Part shown: positions 1 through 6,971 of the stretch, one piece after another
Layout: each line of letters starts with the position of its first letter
How positions within the stretch are numbered: position 1 is the first letter of the stretch
NCBI GenBank assembly: GCA_016202915.1
Contig: JACQNT010000048.1
Coordinates: 1-11,004 of the forward strand
DNA from: Acidobacteriota bacterium
GTDB taxonomy: Bacteria; Acidobacteriota; Polarisedimenticolia; Gp22-AA2
Direction: 5' to 3'
Length of the DNA stretch: 11,004 nt
Notes under the pieces: model-generated
What the model saw: the letters and a program-made list of their open reading frames with translations, nothing else
Told to the model about the DNA's origin: nothing
Databases searched by the model: none
Position numbers and translations under genes: made by a program

Positions 1-630
1 CGGATGATCACCCTCGGGACCGGCACCGGATCGGCGATGCCGGGATACTACTGGCTGCCGGCGCGCGACCGCTGGTCGCTCGTCCTGAGGATCAAGGAGT
101 TCTCGCTTCCGCTCCGGGGGCTGACTCTGCACGCCCCTCCGGAAACTCCGGCTCCTGCCCCTCCCCTTGCCGAGGGGGACGGTGCGGGCGGGATCGTGGA
201 AGCGGGCCGCACGTCATGGGCCAGCCTCGGCTGCACCGCCTGTCACGGAGAGGATGGCGGAGGGATGGCGACGGACACGGGTCACGGGGCTTGGACGGAT
301 CAAGCCGGGGTCCCGGTGCCGCAATCGGGCGACCTGCGCCACGCCTGCGGGATCAGGGGCGGTGCCTCGGCCGCGGCGATGGAACGGGCCATCGTCCTGG
401 GCGTCGGCACCGCGATGCCCGCCTATGGAGACGCGCTCGCCGATGAGGCGGCGCGCCACGCCCTCGTCGCCTTCCTGGAAGCGCTGCGCGGGAACGCTAC
501 TTCCCCGGGAACTCCAGATCGGCCGTCACCGATCCGGACGCCGGGACGGTCACCGGCTTCGTCTGCTTGCCCAGCTTCTCGTGCCAGTACTCGAGGGCAT
601 AGGTGCCCGCCGGCACGTCCGCGATCCTGA
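1..630 (+). CDS. class I cytochrome c, probably diheme or more (5' truncated by window edge)
   Basis: The reading frame is open from the first base, so the N-terminus lies outside the window. The visible part starts with the end of one class I cytochrome c domain, including a candidate distal Met in GSAMPGYY (Met codon at 37). A Pro/Ala-rich linker follows, then a second domain with heme motif CTACH (bases 232-246) and a distal Met in GTAMPAY (415-417). The domain closes with the usual last helix, ending in FLEALRG near base 492. It should be an exported or membrane-attached electron carrier; its partner enzyme is unknown. The last ~45 codons (about 493-630) are Pro/Ser/Arg-rich, do not look like cytochrome, and lie antisense to the end of the cupredoxin gene. 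They are probably read-through after loss of a nearer stop, or the result of a small frameshift. It lies on the opposite strand to the respiratory module and is probably a separate unit. Confidence 0.8.
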   Translation, partial: RMITLGTGTGSAMPGYYWLPARDRWSLVLRIKEFSLPLRGLTLHAPPETPAPAPPLAEGDGAGGIVEAGRTSWASLGCTACHGEDGGGMATDTGHGAWTDQAGVPVPQSGDLRHACGIRGGASAAAMERAIVLGVGTAMPAYGDALADEAARHALVAFLEALRGNATSPGTPDRPSPIRTPGRSPASSACPASRASTRGHRCPPARPRS

Positions 631-1198
631 ACGCCCCCTTCTCGTCCGAGACGGCGTAGTACGGGTGCCCGGCGACGACCACCCAGCCGCTCATCCAGGT
701 GTGCACGTCGCACTTGATCTGGACGAGATCGGGCTTGTCGAACTTCTCGGTCATCTTCTTCTTGAACTTCGGCTGGGCCTTGTTGAACGGGGTGTTGTTC
801 TTCGGGAGGGTGTGGATGTTGTGCAGGATGCCGTCGTTGTTGAGGATGTCCACCGGCTGGCCGGCCGGCACGACCTGGACGCGCGGGGTGAACTTGCAGC
901 CGTTCTGGTCGATCGTCGGGTTCTTGGCCGGGGCGGCCATCTTCTTCCCGTCCTTCGGGTCGGCGACGTTCACCACGACGTTCTTGACCCCCTTGTCCGG
1001 CGCGACCAGGAGCGACTCCTCCAGGTGAGGGACCTTGGCGCACACCGCCTGGTCCTTGGTGATGCTGATCTTGGCGGGGGCGGGGGGGTTCCCGGCGTAC
1101 TTCACCTTGCCGACGATCTCCCCGGCGAGGGCCGGGGCCAGCGTGATCGTCATCAGGGCGGATGAGGCGAGAACGGCGGCGGTGCGTAGCGGTTTCAT
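497..1198 (-). CDS. exported cupredoxin-like protein with C-terminal carboxypeptidase-regulatory-like segment
   Basis: The 233-residue protein starts at the ATG at 1198, with AGGAG nine bases upstream; an in-frame ATG at 1261 lies before this site and is less likely. Residues 1-25 form a signal peptide with an AxA cleavage site (APALA|GE), so the mature protein is periplasmic or outside. The cupredoxin-like part carries candidate copper ligands in LHNIH (His126 or His129) and CDVHTWM (Cys163, His166, Met169). The C-terminal 50 residues (DEKGAF, VPAGTYALEYWHEKLG) look like the Ig-like carboxypeptidase-regulatory fold seen in proteins of this type. Cys53 and Cys101 might form a disulfide. It is the last gene of the module, 70 bases after the octaheme gene, and may carry electrons from it. 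Copper binding is inferred; the C-x2-H-x2-M spacing is tighter than in plastocyanin (C-x2-H-x4-M). Confidence 0.85.
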   Translation of the reverse strand: MKPLRTAAVLASSALMTITLAPALAGEIVGKVKYAGNPPAPAKISITKDQAVCAKVPHLEESLLVAPDKGVKNVVVNVADPKDGKKMAAPAKNPTIDQNGCKFTPRVQVVPAGQPVDILNNDGILHNIHTLPKNNTPFNKAQPKFKKKMTEKFDKPDLVQIKCDVHTWMSGWVVVAGHPYYAVSDEKGAFRIADVPAGTYALEYWHEKLGKQTKPVTVPASGSVTADLEFPGK

Positions 1199-1229
1199 CG
1201 TCCTGGGCTCCTTAACGGTTTCGAGGTTC

Positions 1230-1242
1230 AGATTGTAAATCT
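1230..1242 (-). promoter_or_regulatory. possible -10 box within a 13-bp dyad before the cupredoxin gene
   Basis: The 70-base gap between the octaheme gene and the cupredoxin gene contains AGATT-GTA-AATCT, a perfect 5-bp dyad with a 3-base centre. On the minus strand the dyad contains TACAAT (1237 to 1232), five of six matches to a sigma70 -10 box, 33 bases before the ATG. The -35 region at 17-base spacing (TGGTCC) is weak. This AT-rich patch stands out in very GC-rich DNA and may let the cupredoxin be expressed separately, perhaps with a regulator covering the -10 box. Confidence 0.3.
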
Positions 1243-1268
1243 CCCGGGTGCCGCGGACCACACTCCGG

Positions 1269-4223
1269 TCAGGGTTGCGCTCCGGCCCGGCCGGCGCCCC
1301 GCGCTCCCAGGGTGAAGACGTAGTCCCTGAGGACCTGCATCTGCCTCTGCGGATCGCCTCCCAGGATGTCGGGCGGCGCCGATCCGCGGGGATCTTCGGG
1401 ATCGTAGTAGGTCGGCATCTTCGTCCCCGGCATCAGCGCTTGCGGATTTTCGATCCAGCGGGCGATCCAGTCCGGGTTGAGCCTGCGGTGCGCCAGGGTC
1501 AGGTCGGGCGCCCACCCTTCGGGCGGGCCCTGGGGCTTGCGGGCCCCCTGCTGGTGGCAGCTCCAGCAGTTGAAGTAGTCGGGGGTGAACATCCTGAGGG
1601 CAGCCCGCAGCTCCTCCCCGCGCGGCGCCGCCAGCGGCAGCGTCTGGAACGGGAACGAGCGGTTGTCGCGCGCCGCGAACGCGTGCACCAGGGCGTTGGT
1701 CTGCGCGTCCGAGAAGCCGAAGGTGGGCATGCGCACGGCGAGCCAGGGGCGGATCGGCGCGGGGGCCTTCAGGAAATCGAACAGCCAGTCGGGCTGGACC
1801 TTGTCCCCCTCCCCCTCGAGGATCGGCGGCGCGAAGGCAGCGACCGTGGCCTGCGCCTCGTCCTCGCTCATCCCTTCCGCGACCAGGTTGCGCGCGATGC
1901 TCTGGCGGATGGCGCCTCCGGCGCCGTCCACGATGTGGCAGCCCTTGCAGTTGTGCTCGCGCATCAGCCTGCGGCCGGCCTCGACCGCCTCGTCGCGCGG
2001 CGTCAGGCGCCGCACGCTCTCGAGCGGCACCTTCTCCTTCGTCAGCCCCTGGAGCACGAGGGTCAGGAGCGCGGCCTGCTCGTCCGTGAAGTCGAACTGT
2101 GGCATCCGCAGCCGGTCGTAAAACGTGGCCACCTTCCCCTCGTCGAACGACCGCGGGGACCTGAGCTTCTGGTAGAACCAGGCCGGCGCGGTGTGCTCGA
2201 TCTTGACGTATCCGAAGAAGAGCAGGTCGGGGTGCTTGCTCCCTTCCTCCGACAGATCGGTGCCGATGGGCGGCGATTTCTCGAAGCCCGGGATGATGTG
2301 GCAGCCGAAGCAGCCGTAGCGCTGGATCGTCCTCTCTCCCAGGAGGACGTCCTTCTCCCGCGCTCCCATCCCGGCGAGACGGGCGCGCGCGTCCTCCGGG
2401 GTCATGCGTTGCGACAGGTACGCCAGAAGCGTCCGATCGCGCGCTTCCGGCCGGGGCGCGGGGGCGGCGGCGGATGCGCCGGAGTCGCCCTCGTCCCGGA
2501 GCGTGATGAGGTAGGCGGTGACGTCGAGCGCCTCCCGGGTCGTCAGCCTCAGGTCGGGCATCCGGGTGTTCGGATCGTAGGATCTCGGGTCCTGCACCCA
2601 GCGGAATATCCACTCGGGGCGCAGCTTGCTGCCGACGCGCGACAGATCGGGGCCGAAGCGGCGCTCCCAGGCGACCGGATCGGCCGCCTCCAGGCGGTCA
2701 CGGGCCCGGATCACGTCGGGCGGCAGCTCGTCCTTCTCGATCGCGTGGCACCCCGTGCAGCCGACCGTCTTGACGAGGCGCTCGCCGCGCCGCGCCTCTC
2801 CGCGCCCGGGCAGCGGGGGATAGGAGACCTTCTCCCCCTTCTCCGTCAGGTACGCCACGATCCCCTGGATCTCGGCCGCCTCGCGCTCCGCGTCTCCCGG
2901 CTCCCGGTTGTTCGGCAGGCCGAAGAAACGCGGCATCCGGCTGCTGGGCCGGAACGCCTTGGGGTTCCCGATCCAGCGCGCCAGCCATGCCGGCGTCGTC
3001 TTGGAGGCGACCCGCGTCAGGGTGGGGCCGACCTTCTCCCGCTCCTGCCAGCCTCGCATCTTGTGGCAGCCGAAGCAGCCGTACCGGTCGATGATGGCGA
3101 TGCCGCGGTTGAGGGAAGGGGCCTCGGGGACCATGGCCACGCCCTGGTGGCACTTCAGGCAGCCCGCCTCGGTGCGGCTGCGCGGCAGCATCGGGTGTTC
3201 CCAGTGGTGATCGCGCTCCCAGCCGTACGTGCGCTCCCAGGCTTCCTTCTGCTCGGGCGAGTCCGGGTTGTGGACGGCGTAGACGAAATCGACGGCGCGG
3301 TCCCGGCCGGCGTGGCAGGAGGTGCAGCCGAACCGGTCGGCGGGGTGCGCCGAGGCGCCGCCCACGAACAGGTCGGGCCTCGGATGGCTGCGGAACGGCT
3401 GCTCCGCCGCCTCGAACCCGGCGCGGTCCGCCGCGAGGTGGCAGGTCTGGCAGCGGTCGGCGCGCGGGATGCGCGTGAAGTTGATGTCGATCGGGACCCG
3501 ATCGAGCACGACCTGCTGGATCTTGAACGTGGGGGCGACGAAGTCCATGAGCGGGGCGTTGAGCGCCGCGATCGCCGCGCGCATGAGGCCCCTGGGCGCC
3601 ACCGTCTCCAGCCGCTTCCGCAGCCGGTCGACGCCGGCGTTCAGCTCGTGGATCTTCTTCTGCGCGTCCTCGGCCCGGCCGATGACGGCCCGCAGGGCGG
3701 CCTCCGCCTCGCCCTGGGCCTTCTCGATCTCGAGGAGCCTGACGCGGCGGCCCTCGAGGTCTTCTCCATCCACGTCCATCTCCCTCTCGAGCTCCGCCGC
3801 GGAGCGGGCGCCCGCGTGCCGCGCCTCCTCGAAATCGAACTTCTTGGCGTCGTAGGTGGACTTGATGGTGCGGTACTGCAGATCGACGCTGTAGTGCTCC
3901 GCATCGAGCGACCGGATGCGACGCTCCGCCTCCGCGCGGTCCCTGGCGTGCCGCTCCGCGGCCGAGCGGGCCTCCTGCAGCTCCGCCTGGAGGGACTGCA
4001 GGGCGGTCTGGTCGATCGCGTCCCGGGCCGCCCTGATCTCGGCCTCCGTCTTCTCCGCCTCCAGGCGCAGGAACGCGGCCTGGTAACCCTTCCAGCCGCG
4101 GTGGTAGTCGTCGTACACCATCCAGCCCATCACCAGGAGGAGGCCGATGCTGCTGGCGGCGAAGAAGACGTTGAGCGCGCCGATCTTCCTCAGGTACTCG
4201 TCGACCTTGATGGGCACGGCCAC
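1269..4223 (-). CDS. membrane-anchored octaheme cytochrome c of the Rieske/cytochrome b module
   Basis: This 984-residue protein starts at GTG (4223; a second GTG two codons later is possible), 29 bases after the subunit IV-like gene. One membrane helix spans about residues 17-36. A highly charged coiled-coil stalk (about 45-207) follows, then a periplasmic heme region. Eight CxxCH motifs begin at residues 258, 300, 355, 383, 489, 638, 759 and 886. The last five each have a later candidate Met ligand in an R/KMP motif (Met430, 555, 707, 832, 936) preceded by a W-rich helix, so they look like five fused class I cytochrome domains. The first three have no such Met but are rich in His (His318, 339, 340, 343), suggesting bis-His hemes. 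Its position right after the cytochrome b genes implies that it takes the cytochrome c1/f role, accepting electrons from the Rieske centre. Similar coiled-coil multiheme proteins next to cytochrome b are known in Planctomycetes and Acidobacteria, as I recall the family. Confidence 0.9.
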   Translation of the reverse strand: MAVPIKVDEYLRKIGALNVFFAASSIGLLLVMGWMVYDDYHRGWKGYQAAFLRLEAEKTEAEIRAARDAIDQTALQSLQAELQEARSAAERHARDRAEAERRIRSLDAEHYSVDLQYRTIKSTYDAKKFDFEEARHAGARSAAELEREMDVDGEDLEGRRVRLLEIEKAQGEAEAALRAVIGRAEDAQKKIHELNAGVDRLRKRLETVAPRGLMRAAIAALNAPLMDFVAPTFKIQQVVLDRVPIDINFTRIPRADRCQTCHLAADRAGFEAAEQPFRSHPRPDLFVGGASAHPADRFGCTSCHAGRDRAVDFVYAVHNPDSPEQKEAWERTYGWERDHHWEHPMLPRSRTEAGCLKCHQGVAMVPEAPSLNRGIAIIDRYGCFGCHKMRGWQEREKVGPTLTRVASKTTPAWLARWIGNPKAFRPSSRMPRFFGLPNNREPGDAEREAAEIQGIVAYLTEKGEKVSYPPLPGRGEARRGERLVKTVGCTGCHAIEKDELPPDVIRARDRLEAADPVAWERRFGPDLSRVGSKLRPEWIFRWVQDPRSYDPNTRMPDLRLTTREALDVTAYLITLRDEGDSGASAAAPAPRPEARDRTLLAYLSQRMTPEDARARLAGMGAREKDVLLGERTIQRYGCFGCHIIPGFEKSPPIGTDLSEEGSKHPDLLFFGYVKIEHTAPAWFYQKLRSPRSFDEGKVATFYDRLRMPQFDFTDEQAALLTLVLQGLTKEKVPLESVRRLTPRDEAVEAGRRLMREHNCKGCHIVDGAGGAIRQSIARNLVAEGMSEDEAQATVAAFAPPILEGEGDKVQPDWLFDFLKAPAPIRPWLAVRMPTFGFSDAQTNALVHAFAARDNRSFPFQTLPLAAPRGEELRAALRMFTPDYFNCWSCHQQGARKPQGPPEGWAPDLTLAHRRLNPDWIARWIENPQALMPGTKMPTYYDPEDPRGSAPPDILGGDPQRQMQVLRDYVFTLGARGAGRAGAQP

Positions 4224-4230
4224 CTCGGCG

Positions 4231-4245
4231 GGGGAGGGCCTCCCC
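4231..4245 (-). promoter_or_regulatory. GC-rich hairpin at the octaheme gene's ribosome-binding region
   Basis: Bases 4231-4245 are almost perfectly self-complementary, with arms GGGGAG and CTCCCC around GGC. They fill the gap between the subunit IV-like stop (4253) and the GTG start at 4223. The purine-rich GGAGG that would act as Shine-Dalgarno sequence lies within or beside this structure on the minus-strand transcript, so the hairpin could tune translation of the large cytochrome relative to the cytochrome b genes. It could also be chance structure in GC-rich DNA. Confidence 0.3.
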
Positions 4246-4252
4246 TCCCTCG

Positions 4253-5386
4253 TCAGATGTTGAAGAACGCCTCGGGCATGAAGACCAGGAAGTGCAGGTT
4301 CATCGTCCAGCGCAGCAGCATCTTGATGGGCAGGCTCAGCATGGTCAGGAGCAGGAAGGCCATCACGTAGAACCGCGGCGGGCCCATCTTCTCATAGTGC
4401 CGCTTCATCCAGAACCTCCCCATGATCCTCGGCAAGACCAGGAAATAGGCCCCCACCACCAGGAGGCCGAAGATCTCGCGCGCCATCGGATTCGAGGGAA
4501 GCGGCATCTTTAAGAGCTTCACCCACATGAGCTGCGAGAACTCGATGTTGATGAGCGGCACGAGCTTGTGGGCGTCCCAGTACTCGTAGGGGCCGAAGAA
4601 GTTCTGGTTCGGGCCGCGCAGGAAGGTCCCGATGAGGATCAGCCACACCCACAGGACCACGAAGCCGAACAGGAAGATGGCGATCTCCAACCTCCTCTCC
4701 TTGAAGGTGTAGTAGCCGTTCCCCTTCGGGTTCGTGTCGAAGTACGGGATCGCCATGAGCCCCAGGATGATCAGGCCCGGCAGGAGGACGCCGGCGATCC
4801 ACGGGTCGAAGTAGACGAGCATCTCCTGCAGCCCGAGGAAGTACCACGGCGCCTTGCTGGGGTTGGGCGTCTTCGCCGGGTTGGCCGGCTCCTCGATCGG
4901 CGCCTTGAGGAAGATCGACCAGATGATCAGGAAGACCGTCCAGAGAATCATGCAGAGGAATTCCGTGTACACCAGGTCGGGCCAGACCAGCACCTTCGGG
5001 TCGCCCGCCTCCTGCTTCTCCACGACCGGCTGGCCGGACTCCTGCAGGCGGTCGTTCAGGCGCCCCTGCTGGAGGCTGTACCAAACGAAGAACCCCACCA
5101 GGAAGATCATGGCGGCGATCGGGACGTTGTCCGGCTTGCCGACGATCAGGAGAAAGTTCGGATCGCGGAAGGACAGGAAGAAGAGCAGGCCCAGGAACCC
5201 GAACAGGACCGCTGCGACCCGGGGCCGGTAGATGGCGGCCAGGGGGCGGGTGAGGCGCCGGAGCCAGGCGGGCCCCAGCTCCCCTGGGAAGAGCACGGCG
5301 AAGAAGGCGATCACCGACAGCAGGAAAAACCGGGGGGGCGAGGAGAGCCAGTTGACGATGTCCTTGATCTGGTCGACGAAAGCCAT
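4253..5386 (-). CDS. cytochrome b C-terminal half (enlarged subunit IV type) of the quinol-oxidising complex
   Basis: The product has 377 residues and about eight membrane helices. The core, about residues 133-270, corresponds to subunit IV of b6f or the C-terminal half of cytochrome b. It includes the stretch KAPWYFLGLQEML (178-190), which aligns with the quinol-oxidation-site PEWY motif, here APWY. Helices also lie near 17-35, 57-73, 88-105, 138-160, 194-213, 233-256, 303-322 and 338-356. Chloroplast or cyanobacterial subunit IV has only ~160 residues, so this protein carries about 130 extra N-terminal and 100 extra C-terminal residues. Its ATG lies 7 bases after the cytochrome b6-like stop, with only a poor GGAG two bases upstream, so translation is probably coupled. 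It works with the next gene upstream to form one split cytochrome b. Confidence 0.9.
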   Translation of the reverse strand: MAFVDQIKDIVNWLSSPPRFFLLSVIAFFAVLFPGELGPAWLRRLTRPLAAIYRPRVAAVLFGFLGLLFFLSFRDPNFLLIVGKPDNVPIAAMIFLVGFFVWYSLQQGRLNDRLQESGQPVVEKQEAGDPKVLVWPDLVYTEFLCMILWTVFLIIWSIFLKAPIEEPANPAKTPNPSKAPWYFLGLQEMLVYFDPWIAGVLLPGLIILGLMAIPYFDTNPKGNGYYTFKERRLEIAIFLFGFVVLWVWLILIGTFLRGPNQNFFGPYEYWDAHKLVPLINIEFSQLMWVKLLKMPLPSNPMAREIFGLLVVGAYFLVLPRIMGRFWMKRHYEKMGPPRFYVMAFLLLTMLSLPIKMLLRWTMNLHFLVFMPEAFFNI

Positions 5387-5393
5387 CGCTCCA

Positions 5394-6179
5394 CTACACC
5401 GGGCCCGAGATGCCGCCGTCCTTCCGCACGCGCCAGAAGTGCACGGCCATCAGGACCATGGCCACCACCGGGATCCCCACGCAGTGCAGCACGTAGAAAC
5501 GCAGCAGCGCCCCGGCCCCGACGAAGCGCCCCCCCAGCAGGGCGAAGCGGGCGTCGTTGCCGGCATGCACCAGGGTGATGTCCCCCAGCTTCAGGAGCGG
5601 CGCGCCCGGTCCTTCGTGGCCCACCAGCGGCGTGGCGCGGGCCATGTTAGAACCGACGGTCACCGCCCACATCGCCAGCTGGTCCCAGGGGAGCAGGTAG
5701 CCGGTGAAGGAGAGCAGGAGCGTCAGGACCAGGAGGAGCACTCCGACGTTCCAGTTGAACTCGCGGGGCGGCTTGTACGATCCGGTCATGAAGACCCGCA
5801 GCATGTGCAGCCAGACCGTGATCACCATCGCGTGCGCGCCCCAGCGGTGCAGCTCGCGCATGATGCCGAGGGGGACCTGCTCCCTGAGATCGACGATGTC
5901 CACGTAGGCGTATTCCACGGTCGGGTGGTAGTAGAACATCAGCAGCAGCCCGGTCGCCGTCTCCACCAGGAAGAGGAAGAAGGTGATCCCGCCCATGCAC
6001 CAGGTGAAGCGCAGGCGGATGCCGCTCTTGCGGACCTTGACGGGATGCAGGTGCAGGAAGACGTTCGTGAGAACTGCGAGCCCCCGGTTGCGGGCCGTAT
6101 CCATCGGGCCGTGCCGGAAGATCGAGTTCCAGATCTGGGTCGCGCGCGTGTACTCCCAGAGCCTCTTCAACACGGGCAT
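5394..6179 (-). CDS. cytochrome b6-type N-terminal half of split cytochrome b
   Basis: The 261-residue protein is homologous to cytochrome b6. It binds the two b hemes and contributes to both quinone sites. Heme ligands are His111 and His125 in one helix (HRWGAH ... WLH, 13 residues between) and His232 and His247 in another (14 between, the b6f-type spacing). Other b6-like landmarks are GYLLPWDQ (160-167), a KPPRE motif (136-140) and a GISGPV C-terminus. Cys61, in WCMGGIT, aligns with the b6 cysteine that covalently holds the extra heme ci. It is longer than plant b6 (215 residues) because of a longer N-terminus and an insertion at about 185-222 between the third and fourth helices. GGAGG lies eight bases before the ATG. 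It lies 49 bases downstream of the Rieske gene and 7 bases upstream of the subunit IV-like gene. Confidence 0.94.
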   Translation of the reverse strand: MPVLKRLWEYTRATQIWNSIFRHGPMDTARNRGLAVLTNVFLHLHPVKVRKSGIRLRFTWCMGGITFFLFLVETATGLLLMFYYHPTVEYAYVDIVDLREQVPLGIMRELHRWGAHAMVITVWLHMLRVFMTGSYKPPREFNWNVGVLLLVLTLLLSFTGYLLPWDQLAMWAVTVGSNMARATPLVGHEGPGAPLLKLGDITLVHAGNDARFALLGGRFVGAGALLRFYVLHCVGIPVVAMVLMAVHFWRVRKDGGISGPV

Positions 6180-6228
6180 CGCTCACCCTCCGGGACGGCC
6201 CGGCGCGCGGGACGTCCCCCCGCCGCCG

Positions 6229-6957
6229 TCAGGCGGTCCTCAGCAGCGACTCGGGGGTGGACCATTCCCCCTTCTCGTAGGCGAACGACCGGGTCTTGTC
6301 GATCAGGATCTGCCCGTCGTCGGCCAGGACGATGCGGTAGCGCTCGAGCGGGCGCGGCGCCGGTCCCTCGTAGTTGATCCCGGTGCGATAGAAGCCGCTG
6401 CCGTGGCAGGGGCACTTGATCTTGTTCTCGGCCTCCAGCCAGTTGGGCGTGCACCCGAGGTGGGTGCACACGGCCTTGAGCGCGTAGATCTCGCCGGTCT
6501 CCTCGCGCACGATGAACACGCCGTAGCTCTCCTTGAAACGGGTGTCCACCATCCCGGTCAGGAACTCGGAAGGGAAGCCCGCCTTGAAGGTCTGCGGCGG
6601 CTCGAACAGCACGTTGGGAAACATGAAGCGGTTGGTGGCAACCGCTCCGGCGGCGCAGGCGGCCGCGAAGGAGGTCCAGGCCACGCCGAGGGTCGACAGG
6701 AAGCCGCGCCGGGTCACCGGAGCGGGCGCCGGCCCGGGCTGGGCGGCCGTCCGGCCGGATGCCTGCGCCGTTGCCGCCGGAGCCCCGGGAGCGGTGGGAG
6801 GAACCCCCTCCGTCTGCTTCGCGGAGGCCGCCGCCCCCGAGGCCTTGTACGCCTCGGAGCGGACCGGGGTGGCGAAGGCGCGCGGCGCGCCGGGCGCGGC
6901 CGGATCCGGGGCGGGCGCGGTCGCCCCCGGCGCCTGCCCGCCGCTCTCGTCGCTCAT
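6229..6957 (-). CDS. Rieske [2Fe-2S] protein of the cytochrome b complex
   Basis: The 242-residue protein ends in a Rieske domain with motifs CTHLGC (164-169) and CPCHGS (182-187). Cys164, His166, Cys182 and His185 bind the cluster; Cys169 and Cys184 form the expected disulfide. A twin-arginine motif TRRGFL (82-87) followed by a hydrophobic stretch to about 108 forms the Tat-dependent signal anchor, which places the cluster on the outer face of the membrane. Before it lie 80 Ala/Pro/Gly-rich residues, an unusually long cytoplasmic tail. The start is set by GGGAGG four bases before the ATG; a GTG at Val81 would give a short Tat protein but has no clear ribosome-binding site. It is the first gene of the module and transfers quinol-derived electrons to the octaheme cytochrome (inferred). 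Confidence 0.95.
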   Translation of the reverse strand: MSDESGGQAPGATAPAPDPAAPGAPRAFATPVRSEAYKASGAAASAKQTEGVPPTAPGAPAATAQASGRTAAQPGPAPAPVTRRGFLSTLGVAWTSFAAACAAGAVATNRFMFPNVLFEPPQTFKAGFPSEFLTGMVDTRFKESYGVFIVREETGEIYALKAVCTHLGCTPNWLEAENKIKCPCHGSGFYRTGINYEGPAPRPLERYRIVLADDGQILIDKTRSFAYEKGEWSTPESLLRTA

Positions 6958-6971
6958 CGTGCCTCCCAGTT

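Noticed and set aside
1076..1088. G runs in the cupredoxin gene (and at 5331-5340) as possible slippage sites
   Set aside because: Runs of at most seven bases in DNA this GC-rich are expected by chance, and they encode ordinary Pro codons without frame disruption.
1248..4370. 1040-codon plus-strand open frame opposite the octaheme gene
   Set aside because: It is antisense to a gene with eight heme motifs and clear domains. Its product is Arg/Ala/Gly/Pro/His-rich with no recognisable fold, as expected from third-position GC bias.
5232..6377. 381-codon plus-strand open frame opposite the cytochrome b genes
   Set aside because: It is antisense to well-conserved cytochrome b and Rieske genes and has no recognisable domain.
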